This document shows, one piece after another, positions 35,560 to 43,897 of a stretch of DNA of 64,000 bases (the stretch's first letter is position 1; every line of letters begins with the position of its first letter). Origin of the DNA: an uncultured Eubacteriales bacterium (lineage in GTDB: Bacteria; Bacillota; Clostridia; Oscillospirales; Acutalibacteraceae); the NCBI GenBank assembly GCA_934466515.1, contig CAKSLH010000006.1, forward strand, positions 18,660 through 82,659. The letters are read 5' to 3'. Both the position numbers and the translations under genes were made by a program. The notes beneath the pieces are model-generated. The model had not been told where the DNA came from, searched no databases, and saw nothing but the letters and a program-made list of their open reading frames with translations.

Positions 35560-36612
35560 TGGTAAGTATTCTTTTAATAACTCCAGTAATTCGGATTTAT
35601 CCGAAAGCCCGCATTCGGAAAGAATTCTTTTTATCCGGTATTTAACACCGCCCTCTGTTAAAAAGCAGCGGCTTGCGATTTCTTCAAGAGTTACATCATT
35701 TATTAAAGATGAAAATATAAGCCTGTCCGTATCATTACAGGAATTTAAAACCTTTTCAACCCTTAACATATCCTGCATTTCAATATCGTCATAAAAACCG
35801 TAACCGTTTTTATCGCCTTTTAGAGCAACGGTCTTATTTGTGGACGGTTTTTCATAATTTCCGTTCCATTTAACCGTAATTGTTATGCCTGACATATACG
35901 GATGGGCTTTAAGCTTTTCATAAATAAAAACAGCGGCTTTCCCGTATTGTTCGAAATTCATATTTAAAGATGTGATGTATTTTTTATAATATTCGGATAT
36001 CTGTGTTTGAGCACAGCTTAGAATTTTAAGATTTTCGAGCGCTTTCGGAGCCCTCTTTTTTAAATTTCTTACGAGCGAAACCGCGGCAAAGTCATTAGAA
36101 CAGATTACCGCGTCAAAGCTTTTGTAAGCGTTAAGAAAACTGTTAAAGCAATTTTCCAAAGAGCCTTCATTTGTGAAGATCCGCATTTTATTAAAGCTTT
36201 CATCCTTAAAAGCAAACAAACTGTCCACTCTGCTGATATCCGAGAAAGAGCTTGTGTTTACACCGTATAAAGCAACTTCTTTTTTACCGCTTGATTTAAG
36301 CTCGTTTAAAAGATATTTCATAGATCCGTTTATATCCGAGCAGACACAGCTGTACTCACAGCCGTAAAGCGGTTCGGATTGATTGCATAAAAGTATCGGC
36401 TTTATATCGGCACTGTTAAGCTGAGCCACAGTCGATTTAATCCAGTTGTAGTCGGAGGCTATTATAAAAACGCCGTCATTTTCAGAATCAAGACGGTCAT
36501 ACACCTCGCAAAAGGGAATTCTTTTTTGTCTGAGTCTGTCTGTAAGACTCTTAAAAAGCTCTTTGCACCAAATGCTCCCGCTGTAGGCAGGCTCGGTTAA
36601 AATACAAATCAT
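35545..36612 (-). CDS. Transcription regulator: periplasmic-binding-like sensor domain plus C-terminal LuxR-type HTH
   Basis: A 355-residue protein. Residues 1 to about 270 resemble the LacI/ribose-binding sensor fold (GVFIIASDYNWIKSTVAQL, SSGKKEVALYGVN, FDAVICSNDFAAVSLVRNL), but no N-terminal LacI HTH is present. The last 65 residues form a LuxR/sigma-region-4-like HTH (DVTLEEIASRCFLTEGGVKYR followed by IKRILSECGLSDKSELLELL). The order sensor then HTH is unusual. The ATG at 36612 has a GGTGAT ribosome binding site; an upstream TTG start at 36657 would lie within the -35 region and is rejected. A 19-bp palindrome overlaps its promoter, indicating autoregulation, and the gene is divergent from the carbohydrate operon it may control. 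Confidence 0.75.
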   Translation of the reverse strand: MICILTEPAYSGSIWCKELFKSLTDRLRQKRIPFCEVYDRLDSENDGVFIIASDYNWIKSTVAQLNSADIKPILLCNQSEPLYGCEYSCVCSDINGSMKYLLNELKSSGKKEVALYGVNTSSFSDISRVDSLFAFKDESFNKMRIFTNEGSLENCFNSFLNAYKSFDAVICSNDFAAVSLVRNLKKRAPKALENLKILSCAQTQISEYYKKYITSLNMNFEQYGKAAVFIYEKLKAHPYMSGITITVKWNGNYEKPSTNKTVALKGDKNGYGFYDDIEMQDMLRVEKVLNSCNDTDRLIFSSLINDVTLEEIASRCFLTEGGVKYRIKRILSECGLSDKSELLELLKEYLPSVTG

Positions 36613-36628
36613 TTTTATCACCGATTTA

Positions 36629-36657
36629 ATTATACTATTATTGCTTCTGTTTGACAA
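36629..36657 (-). promoter_or_regulatory. Promoter of the LuxR-type regulator
   Basis: On the minus strand TTGTCA (36652-36657) and TATAAT (36629-36634) are separated by 17 bases. The -35 lies inside the 19-bp palindrome. Confidence 0.6.
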
Positions 36658-36663
36658 ACAGAA
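36645..36663. promoter_or_regulatory. Perfect 19-bp palindrome, candidate operator
   Basis: TTCTGTTTG-A-CAAACAGAA is a perfect 9-bp inverted repeat around one central base. It covers the -35 element of the regulator gene and lies about 50 bases upstream of the likely promoter of the divergent DUF5107 operon. A bound regulator could therefore repress itself and affect the operon. Confidence 0.7.
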
Positions 36664-36694
36664 ATTTATGTTTTTTTATACATGTTTTTCTTCC

Positions 36695-36723
36695 TGTTTA
36701 TTTTTAATTTTATCTGCTAAAAT
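36695..36723 (+). promoter_or_regulatory. Likely promoter of the DUF5107 operon
   Basis: An extended -10, TG-C-TAAAAT (36715-36723), is preceded at 17 bases by only a weak -35 (TGTTTA). The poor -35 suggests help from an activator. The start codon lies 26 bases beyond. Confidence 0.5.
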
Positions 36724-36749
36724 TAAAGAAAAAACTACGGAGGGAAATT

Positions 36750-39700
36750 ATGTCAGATGTAAAATGCGAAAAAAAGGGCATGAAAATTCCTACCTATATT
36801 CCGAAGAAGGCTCATGAGCTTCCGATGTTCTTTGAAAATAAACCGTATCAGGGAGCTTCGGGCAGGGTCTATCCGATACCTTACTGCGACGGTATCTCGG
36901 ATGAGAAAACGGATGTTGAGTATGAAACCTATACCCTTGAAAACGAATATGTCAAAACTCAGGTTGTGCCGTCGCTTGGCGGGAAAATACTGAGGGGTTT
37001 TGATAAAATAGGAAATTATGATTTTATCTATTATAACGAGGTTGTAAAGCCTGCGCTTGTAGGTCTTGCAGGCCCTTGGATTTCAGGCGGTATTGAGTTT
37101 AACTGGCCTCAGCATCACCGTCCTACAACATTTATGCCGTTAGAAGCAGTAAGCGAAGATAATGCTGACGGCGGCAAAACCGTTTGGACAGGCGAGGTTG
37201 AACCTTTCGGAAGAATGAAAGGAATGGCAGGAATAACTGTTGATAAGGGCAGAAGCTATATAAAAGCAAAGGTTCGCGTTTATAACAGAACCGCTTATCC
37301 GCAGGTGTTCATGTGGTGGGCAAATCTTGCGGTGCCTGTAAATAATGCTTACCGCACTGTTTTTCCGCCTGACTGCGAGTGGGTAAATGACCATGACAGA
37401 AGAGCCGTGCTTGAATGGCCTATTGCTAAAGGACTTTATAAAACGGCCCGTCCTTATAATTTCGGTAAGGGCACGGATTTGTCGCATTATGATGCCGTTA
37501 AAGTTCCGTCTTCCTATCTTATATCTCAGGGTCAATCCGATATGGATTTCATTTCGGGCTATGATACAGGTATAAATAAGGGTATTGCAACTGTCGCTAA
37601 CCACCATATTTCTCCGGGTAAAAAGATGTGGCATTGGGGCATCGGTGATTTCGGAGATATGTGGTGTTCAAATCTTACTGATAAAAACGGTCCTTATATT
37701 GAACTGATGACCGGTGTCTATACCGATAATCAGCCCGATTTTACATGGATTGCACCGTATGAAACAAAGGAATTCGAGCAGTATTGGTATCCTGTAAGAG
37801 AAATAGGAGAAATAAAAAATGCAACGATAGATGCGGCATTAAATGTTGAAAACAGAAAAGACGGTCTTTATTTCGGATTTAATGTTACAGGAATATTTAA
37901 AAACTGCAAAATCACGGTTACCGATAACGGTAAGGAAATTTATTCCGAAACAGCGGATATGTCACCCGACAGGGTCTATCATAAAACGCTCAACACCGAA
38001 ATTTCAGATATACATAATATTAAGGTTTCGCTTTTCGATGAAAACGGGAAAGAGCTGGTTGCTTATAAGCCTTATAAGCGCGGACAGAAGCAGCCGATTA
38101 AGGTCAGAAAGCCGGTTAAGCGTCCGAGCGAATATAAAACAGTTGAAGAGCTTTATATAAACGGCTTTCATCTTGAACAGTATAAACAGCATAACTATAA
38201 GCCTGAGGATTATTATCTTGAGGGACTTCGCCGCGACAGCGGTGATATCCGCTGCAATACCTCTATGGCGAGGCTTTCTCTTAAAAAAGGTAAATTTGCG
38301 GACTGCGTAAAATACTGCGACAGTGCAATAGAAAGATTAACCGACAGAAACGAGCATCCGACCGACACCGAGGCATTTTATCTTAAGGGTGTGGCTCTCG
38401 AATTCCTCGGTGAATATGATAAGGCTTACGATATTCTTTACCGTGCCGCATGGAATTATACACACAGAAGCGCGGCGCTCTTTGAGCTTGCCTGCATAGA
38501 CTGCAGAAACGGCGAATATACAGAAGCGATTAAAAAGCTTGATGAATCAATAGGTCTTAATAAGGGACACACTAAGGCGCATAACCTTGAAACGGCAATC
38601 AAACGCAAAATAGGTTGTGAATGTGCCGAAAAGAGCGCAAAGGACGGCATAAACGACGATAAGCTTGATTTATTTGCGCTTATAGAGTATTCGCATTTTG
38701 AAAATGTTGAGGATAAAATCGCTCAGTTTGAGGCAAAGCCTGAAAATCTGCTTGATGTAGCAAGGGATTATATGAAAGCAGGTTTTTACGAGGACGCGCT
38801 TTACGCACTTTCATTTGCTAACGCTGCTTCTCCGCTTGTAAATTATTATAAGGCTTATATTACAAAGGATAATTCCTTTATTGATAAGGCGGAAAAGGCG
38901 AATATGGGCTACTGCTTCCCGTCAAGCGTTGATGATATAGCGGTGCTTGAATATGCGATAGAGAACTGTAAAAACGCAGCTAATGCAAACTATTATTTAG
39001 GCTGTCTTTTCTATGACAGATTTTTGTTCGATGAGGCTTCGGAATGCTTTAAGAGCTGTGTAAGGATAAATCCTGAGCACGGAAGAGCTTGGCGAAATCT
39101 GTCGCTCTATATGTTCGACAAAAAGCATGACGGTAAAAAAGCGCTTTACTGCATGGAAAACGCACTTAAATACCGCTCTGAAGACCCGAGACTTCTGCTT
39201 GAATATGAACAGCTTTTAAAAAATACCAATGCAAGCATTGAGGAAAGGCTTTCGGTTTACGATAAGTATCCCGAGCTTTTAAAGGAACGCGATGACTGCT
39301 ATCTTGATAAGCTTACATTGCTTTCACAGCAGGGCAAGTACGAAGAAGCAATAAATATGGCGGCAGTTAAACACTTCCATATTTATGAAGGCGGAGAAGG
39401 CAAGCTTACAAAACAGCATGCATGGATGCATGTGCTTTACGGCAACGAGCTTGCAAAAAAAGGCGATACTAAAAAGGCCGAGCAGATTTATATTAACGGT
39501 ATAAATATGCCTAAATCCTACGGCGAAGCAAAAACATTCTTCAATCAGGAAGCGCATATTTATTATTATTTAAGCAAGCTTTATACGGGCGAAAAGCACA
39601 CTGCTGCACTTGAAAAAGCGGCCGAATATAAAGCGGCGGTTTCTGAAATTTCACTTTTCAGAGCTTTAGCATTAAAAGAACTCGGAAGATCGGATGAGGC

Positions 39701-39968
39701 AAAGCAGGTGCTTGACGAAATGCTTAGCACGGCACAAAGTCTTATTGATAATAAGGATATGCGTACTTATTACGGCGTCGGCTCGCCGAGTCCTATGCCG
39801 TTTGAGCTTGATATCGAAAAGCATAATCTGCTTGCGGGATATACTCTTAAAGCGTTTGCACTTTATGGCGAGGAAAAATACAGTGAGGCTGAAATTTGCA
39901 TCAGAAAAGCTCAAAAGCTTGACCCTAATGATTTTGCCGTTTATACTTATAAGCAGATAACAGAATAA
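36750..39968 (+). CDS. DUF5107 domain protein with C-terminal TPR repeats
   Basis: A 1072-residue protein without a signal peptide, thus probably cytoplasmic. Residues about 30-350 match the DUF5107 domain (TQVVPSLGGKILRGFDK, WISGGIEFNWPQHHRP, MWWANLAVPV), which looks like a galactose-mutarotase-type beta-sandwich; histidines and acidic residues in conserved positions could bind a carbohydrate. A middle beta-rich segment follows, and from about residue 480 to the end there are repeated 34-residue helical hairpins of TPR type (EAFYLKGVALEFLGEYDKAY, NANYYLGCLFYDRFLFDEAS). The biochemical function is not established; a carbohydrate-active or -binding role is inferred. It has a GGAGGG ribosome binding site and heads an operon with an SGNH hydrolase and an epimerase-like protein. 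Confidence 0.8.
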   Translation: MSDVKCEKKGMKIPTYIPKKAHELPMFFENKPYQGASGRVYPIPYCDGISDEKTDVEYETYTLENEYVKTQVVPSLGGKILRGFDKIGNYDFIYYNEVVKPALVGLAGPWISGGIEFNWPQHHRPTTFMPLEAVSEDNADGGKTVWTGEVEPFGRMKGMAGITVDKGRSYIKAKVRVYNRTAYPQVFMWWANLAVPVNNAYRTVFPPDCEWVNDHDRRAVLEWPIAKGLYKTARPYNFGKGTDLSHYDAVKVPSSYLISQGQSDMDFISGYDTGINKGIATVANHHISPGKKMWHWGIGDFGDMWCSNLTDKNGPYIELMTGVYTDNQPDFTWIAPYETKEFEQYWYPVREIGEIKNATIDAALNVENRKDGLYFGFNVTGIFKNCKITVTDNGKEIYSETADMSPDRVYHKTLNTEISDIHNIKVSLFDENGKELVAYKPYKRGQKQPIKVRKPVKRPSEYKTVEELYINGFHLEQYKQHNYKPEDYYLEGLRRDSGDIRCNTSMARLSLKKGKFADCVKYCDSAIERLTDRNEHPTDTEAFYLKGVALEFLGEYDKAYDILYRAAWNYTHRSAALFELACIDCRNGEYTEAIKKLDESIGLNKGHTKAHNLETAIKRKIGCECAEKSAKDGINDDKLDLFALIEYSHFENVEDKIAQFEAKPENLLDVARDYMKAGFYEDALYALSFANAASPLVNYYKAYITKDNSFIDKAEKANMGYCFPSSVDDIAVLEYAIENCKNAANANYYLGCLFYDRFLFDEASECFKSCVRINPEHGRAWRNLSLYMFDKKHDGKKALYCMENALKYRSEDPRLLLEYEQLLKNTNASIEERLSVYDKYPELLKERDDCYLDKLTLLSQQGKYEEAINMAAVKHFHIYEGGEGKLTKQHAWMHVLYGNELAKKGDTKKAEQIYINGINMPKSYGEAKTFFNQEAHIYYYLSKLYTGEKHTAALEKAAEYKAAVSEISLFRALALKELGRSDEAKQVLDEMLSTAQSLIDNKDMRTYYGVGSPSPMPFELDIEKHNLLAGYTLKAFALYGEEKYSEAEICIRKAQKLDPNDFAVYTYKQITE

Positions 39969-39974
39969 ATAAAA

Positions 39975-40012
39975 ATCTGAGCCGCGGCGGAAAAATCCTT
40001 CACGGCTCAGAT
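39975..40012 (+). terminator. Intercistronic hairpin without T-run
   Basis: ATCTGAGCCG (39975-39984) pairs perfectly with CGGCTCAGAT (40003-40012). No T-run follows, so it may be a processing or stabilising hairpin within the operon rather than a true terminator. Confidence 0.5.
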
Positions 40013-40044
40013 AAATAATTAAGAAGTGAGAAGTGATATTTAAC

Positions 40045-41073
40045 ATGTCTGTTAAGTGGATTAAGTTTGACACAGGGAATTATGATATTTACGGAGTTGA
40101 CAAAAGCTTTCACAGACTTCCCGAAAACTTTGCAAAAACCGTAAGCGAAGGTGTCCTTAATAACTCAAAATGTCCCGCAGGAGGCAGAATACGTTTTGCT
40201 ACCAATTCACAGAACATATATATCAAAGCCTTAATGAAAAATACAAGAGGAATTGGCTTTGACTTATACCGAATTGAAAACGGCACGGAGATATTTGCGG
40301 CAGGCTTCAGAAATCCCGAATACTTTATTTGTGACGGAGAATTTGAGGCAAACGCAAATGTTTCAAAAGACAAAAAAATGCACTTTTATACTCTTAACTT
40401 TCCTTATTTCGGCGAAATAGAGGACTTTAAACTCGGAATTGATGATGGGACAGTTTTGGAAAAAGGGGAGAAATACGCAAATGAAAAGCCTGCCGCTTTT
40501 TACGGCTCCTCAATCACCCACGGAGCGTGGACCTCAAGACCGGGCTGCGGATATATACCGTTGATTTCGCAAAAATATAATCTTAACTATCTTAATTTCG
40601 GATTTGCAGGAAGCGCAAAGGGCGAAACGCCTCTTATAGAATACATCACAAAGCTTGATATATCGGCCTTTGTGTCCGATTATGACCATAATGCCTATGA
40701 TATCGAATTGCTTAAGGCAACGCACCTTAATATGTATAAAACCGTGCGTAAATTTAAACCTGATATTCCGTATATAATAATAACACGTCCTGATTACTGG
40801 AAAGAGCCCGAAGAAAACGATAAACGAAATAAAATAATATATGCAACCTATGAATATGCCAAGCAAAACGGTGATGAAAGGGTGTATTATATTGACGGAA
40901 AGAACTTGTTCAGCGGAGAATATTATCATAACTGTACCAAGGACGGCTGTCATCCAAACGATTTAGGGGCTTATCGAATGGCACAAAGAATAGGTCCGAC
41001 AGTAGCGAAAGCATTAAATATTCAAAAAAGCGATTTATTTGATTTTTTTATAAAAGACGGTGAGGATTTTTAA
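40045..41073 (+). CDS. SGNH/GDSL hydrolase with N-terminal GxDLY domain
   Basis: A 342-residue cytoplasmic esterase-like protein. The N-terminal beta-sandwich contains GIGFDLYRIENG, which matches the GxDLY motif that names the domain. The hydrolase half starts with FYGSSITHGAWTSRPGCGY (nucleophile Ser in GSSIT) and ends with the Asp-His block DGCHPNDLGAYRMAQ. It is likely a carbohydrate acetyl- or acyl-esterase, by analogy with relatives. The ATG at 40045 is chosen over a GTG at 40033 because of purine-rich sequence (GAAGTGA) at proper distance. It is followed without a gap by the epimerase gene. Confidence 0.85.
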   Translation: MSVKWIKFDTGNYDIYGVDKSFHRLPENFAKTVSEGVLNNSKCPAGGRIRFATNSQNIYIKALMKNTRGIGFDLYRIENGTEIFAAGFRNPEYFICDGEFEANANVSKDKKMHFYTLNFPYFGEIEDFKLGIDDGTVLEKGEKYANEKPAAFYGSSITHGAWTSRPGCGYIPLISQKYNLNYLNFGFAGSAKGETPLIEYITKLDISAFVSDYDHNAYDIELLKATHLNMYKTVRKFKPDIPYIIITRPDYWKEPEENDKRNKIIYATYEYAKQNGDERVYYIDGKNLFSGEYYHNCTKDGCHPNDLGAYRMAQRIGPTVAKALNIQKSDLFDFFIKDGEDF

Positions 41074-41916
41074 ATGCTTGAAATCAAAGCTAATAAATGG
41101 CATGCAAAAATTGAGCCTAAATCGGGCGGTAATATTGCAGCTTTGAATTATGAAGGCTGCAGTGTTTACAGACCTCTTAACAGGGAAAATACTTTGAAGG
41201 GTAATCCGTTTCTTTGCGGTTCTCCTATTTTGTTTCCGGCAAACAGAACAGCAAACGGTAAATTTACTTTTGAAGGAAAAGTGTATAAATTGCCGATAAC
41301 TGAAAAAAGCTCCGGTGCTAATTTGCACGGAATGCTTTATAAGCAAAATTTCATTGTGAAAGAACACAGTAATAATGGCATTGAACTGGTATATGAAAAT
41401 TATGGTGAAATTTATCCTTTCCCCTTTAAAATAATAACTGAATATTATATAAAAGGCAATTCGTTTTATCAAAGGTATGAAATAATAAATATCGGCAAAA
41501 CAAATATGCCGTTGACTTTTGCACTTCATACTACTTTTGCCGAGCCTGAATTCTTTTCTGTTCCGATATCTTCCGCTCAGGAAAGAGACATTTTTAATAT
41601 TCCGACAGGAAGATATATCCCGCTTACCGAAGCTGAAAAGAAGTATATTACCAAAGCTGAAAGCAAGGACACAGAAATATCAGGATATTATAAATCAGAA
41701 GGCAGAACGGCGCAAATAGGTTTTTTCTGTTACACTGTGTCAGAAAATTTTGACCACTGGATTTTATTTAACGGGAAAGGCATAAGCAAGCTCCTTTGCG
41801 TAGAACCACAATGCGGAAAAGTAAACGGATTGAACGAACCGAACGGATATAGAATTCTTCGGCCGGACGAGAATATAGTATTTTCAACGGAGCTGAAACA
41901 CAAACAGAAATTTTGA
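41074..41916 (+). CDS. Aldose 1-epimerase-like protein (galactose mutarotase fold)
   Basis: A 280-residue protein with the galactose-mutarotase-type beta-sandwich: PKSGGNIAALNYEGCSVYRPL, CGSPILFPANRTANGKFTF, the His of LHGMLYK and the late FALHTTFAEPEF. It probably interconverts sugar anomers or binds a sugar phosphate, with unknown substrate. It begins directly after the SGNH gene stop codon, so the two are coupled. The operon ends in the terminator that follows. Confidence 0.82.
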   Translation: MLEIKANKWHAKIEPKSGGNIAALNYEGCSVYRPLNRENTLKGNPFLCGSPILFPANRTANGKFTFEGKVYKLPITEKSSGANLHGMLYKQNFIVKEHSNNGIELVYENYGEIYPFPFKIITEYYIKGNSFYQRYEIINIGKTNMPLTFALHTTFAEPEFFSVPISSAQERDIFNIPTGRYIPLTEAEKKYITKAESKDTEISGYYKSEGRTAQIGFFCYTVSENFDHWILFNGKGISKLLCVEPQCGKVNGLNEPNGYRILRPDENIVFSTELKHKQKF

Positions 41917-41919
41917 TAA

Positions 41920-41952
41920 GTCAAGCCCTCCGGCTTTGCCGGAGGGCTTGAC
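41920..41952. terminator. Strong bidirectional terminator between convergent operons
   Basis: A perfect 15-bp inverted repeat (41920-41934 with 41938-41952; arm GTCAAGCCCTCCGGC) around a TTT loop. It lies between the epimerase stop and the convergent aroF gene. Confidence 0.88.
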
Positions 41953-41982
41953 TGTACATTTTTAAAATTATAAATTACTGCT

Positions 41983-43011
41983 TTACAGCTTTTCAGCTAT
42001 ATCGTAAATCAGTTTTTCGGTTTTTTCCCATCCGAGGCAGGGGTCTGTTATCGACTGACCGTAAACTCCGCCGTTGACCTTTTGACAGCCGTCCTCAATA
42101 TAGCTTTCAATCATAAGTCCCTTGCAGATTTTTTTAATATCGTTGCTTTCCTTCATCGAGTGAAGAACATCCATTGAAATTCTTATTTGCTCATTATAGC
42201 GCTTGCCGGAATTTGCGTGGTTAGTATCAACGATAACCGCAGGATTATTGAGTCCTCTTTCACCGTAAAGCTCGCAGAGCCTCAGTAAATCCTCATAGTG
42301 GTAATTGGAAACATTTTTTCCGTCGGTAGTCTGATATCCTCTTAAAATTGCATGGGCGAGGGGATTGCCCGTGCTTTCAACCTCCCAGCCTCTGTAAATA
42401 AATGTGTGAGAGTGCTGTGCCGCAGTTATCGAGTTCATCATAACGCTCAAATCGCCGCCTGTCGGGTTTTTAAGTCCTGCAGGAATATCAAGTCCGCTTG
42501 CGGTAAGTCGGTGCTGTTGGTTTTCGACAGAGCGTGCGCCTACGGCAATATAAGAAAGCAAGTCGGAAAGATATCTGTGATTGTCGGGATAAAGCATTTC
42601 GTCGGCGCTTGAAAGGCCGTAATCCTTTAATGCCTGCATGTGAAGCTTTCTTATTGCGATTATGCCTTTGAGCATGTCGGGCTTTTCGTTAGGGTCGGGC
42701 TGATGAAGCATGCCCTTATATCCGTCTCCCGTTGTGCGCGGCTTATTGGTATAAATCCTCGGAATTATGATAATCTTATCATCAACCTTTTCTGATACCC
42801 TTTTAAGCCTTTCTATGTAATCAAGAACCGAAACGTCGTTATCGGCGGAGCAGGGTCCGATAACAAGTATAAATTTATCGCTTTCGCCTGTAAAAACCTT
42901 TTTGATTTCTTCGTCCCTTTTTTCTTTGCATTTTTTCATTTCTTCTGTAAGCGGAAACTGGGCTTTAACCTCTTTCGGTATCGGCAGTTTTCTGTAAAAA
43001 ATCATATTCAT
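41983..43011 (-). CDS. aroF: 3-deoxy-7-phosphoheptulonate (DAHP) synthase, class I
   Basis: It condenses phosphoenolpyruvate and erythrose 4-phosphate, the first step of the shikimate pathway. Conserved segments are ILVIGPCSADNDVSVLDYIERL, YTNKPRTTGDGYKGM, GARSVENQQHRLTASGLD, and the C-terminal VIVDTNHANSGKR. The protein is of the AroF/G/H type, which is usually inhibited by an aromatic amino acid; the specificity is not readable. The ATG at 43011 (GAAGGT ribosome binding site) gives 342 residues. It is the last gene of the aromatic operon although it acts first. Confidence 0.95.
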   Translation of the reverse strand: MNMIFYRKLPIPKEVKAQFPLTEEMKKCKEKRDEEIKKVFTGESDKFILVIGPCSADNDVSVLDYIERLKRVSEKVDDKIIIIPRIYTNKPRTTGDGYKGMLHQPDPNEKPDMLKGIIAIRKLHMQALKDYGLSSADEMLYPDNHRYLSDLLSYIAVGARSVENQQHRLTASGLDIPAGLKNPTGGDLSVMMNSITAAQHSHTFIYRGWEVESTGNPLAHAILRGYQTTDGKNVSNYHYEDLLRLCELYGERGLNNPAVIVDTNHANSGKRYNEQIRISMDVLHSMKESNDIKKICKGLMIESYIEDGCQKVNGGVYGQSITDPCLGWEKTEKLIYDIAEKL

Positions 43012-43030
43012 AGTAAATTTACCTTCTTTT

Positions 43031-43897
43031 TTAATTTTTTGTTTTATCAAATTTTTCCCGTCTGAGGGTTGATTTTCTCATCATTTCACGCATTGCTTCG
43101 CGGTCATCGTTTTCAAGAGCGGTTTTAAATATTTCAAATTGCTTTGAAAATTCGTTCATTTTTTTTAGGAGTGCTTCCTTGTTGCATAAGAATAGCTCGC
43201 TCCACATTTCATCATTTATCTTAGCTATTCGGGTCAGGTCACGGAAGGAGTCTCCGGTATAAGCCTCAAATCCGTCCGTTTCTCCCGTACACATAAGTGA
43301 AACCGCTATGCAGTGTGTAAGCTGAGATAAAAAAGCTATCATTTCATCGTGCTCTTTTGCATTAAGCGTGCTGATATTGTGAAATCCAAGCTCAAAGCCT
43401 AATTTTTTGCAAATTTCCTTTGCGTGTTTCGAATTTTTTTCTGTGGGAACAATGATGTAGTTTGCGTTTTTAAATACGCTGTCATCGCTGTGCCTTACAC
43501 CGCTTTTTTCTCTTCCTGCCATAGGGTGCGCCGCTATAAATTCGACATTTTCGGGCATAAGCGAGTGTACCTTGTTTATAATAAATTCCTTAACACCCGT
43601 AACATCCGTTACTATTGTACCGCCTTTAAAGAATTTGCGGTTTTCATCGACCCATTTAATCAATGTGTGCGGATAAAGAGCAAGAATAATTAAATCCGCA
43701 TCTTTTATGAATTCTTCGAGCCTGTCGGTTGTACCGTCTGCTATAAAGCCCTCTGAAATTGCAAAATCAATATCGTTTTGTTCTTTAGAAATCGCTTTTA
43801 TTTTATAGCCCTTTTTCGTAAGTGCTTTTGCGTAGCTTCCGCCGATAAGTCCGAGGCCGACAATAAGTATATTTGTGTCTTTATTTAATTCTGTCAT
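43031..43897 (-). CDS. tyrA: Prephenate dehydrogenase
   Basis: It oxidises prephenate to 4-hydroxyphenylpyruvate, the tyrosine precursor. The NAD-binding motif IVGLGLIGGSYAKAL is at the N-terminus and HPMAGREKSGV, the substrate-binding signature, near residue 125. With 288 residues it is a stand-alone enzyme without a chorismate mutase or ACT domain, so feedback by tyrosine may act elsewhere. Its start overlaps aroA by 4 bases. Confidence 0.95.
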   Translation of the reverse strand: MTELNKDTNILIVGLGLIGGSYAKALTKKGYKIKAISKEQNDIDFAISEGFIADGTTDRLEEFIKDADLIILALYPHTLIKWVDENRKFFKGGTIVTDVTGVKEFIINKVHSLMPENVEFIAAHPMAGREKSGVRHSDDSVFKNANYIIVPTEKNSKHAKEICKKLGFELGFHNISTLNAKEHDEMIAFLSQLTHCIAVSLMCTGETDGFEAYTGDSFRDLTRIAKINDEMWSELFLCNKEALLKKMNEFSKQFEIFKTALENDDREAMREMMRKSTLRREKFDKTKN

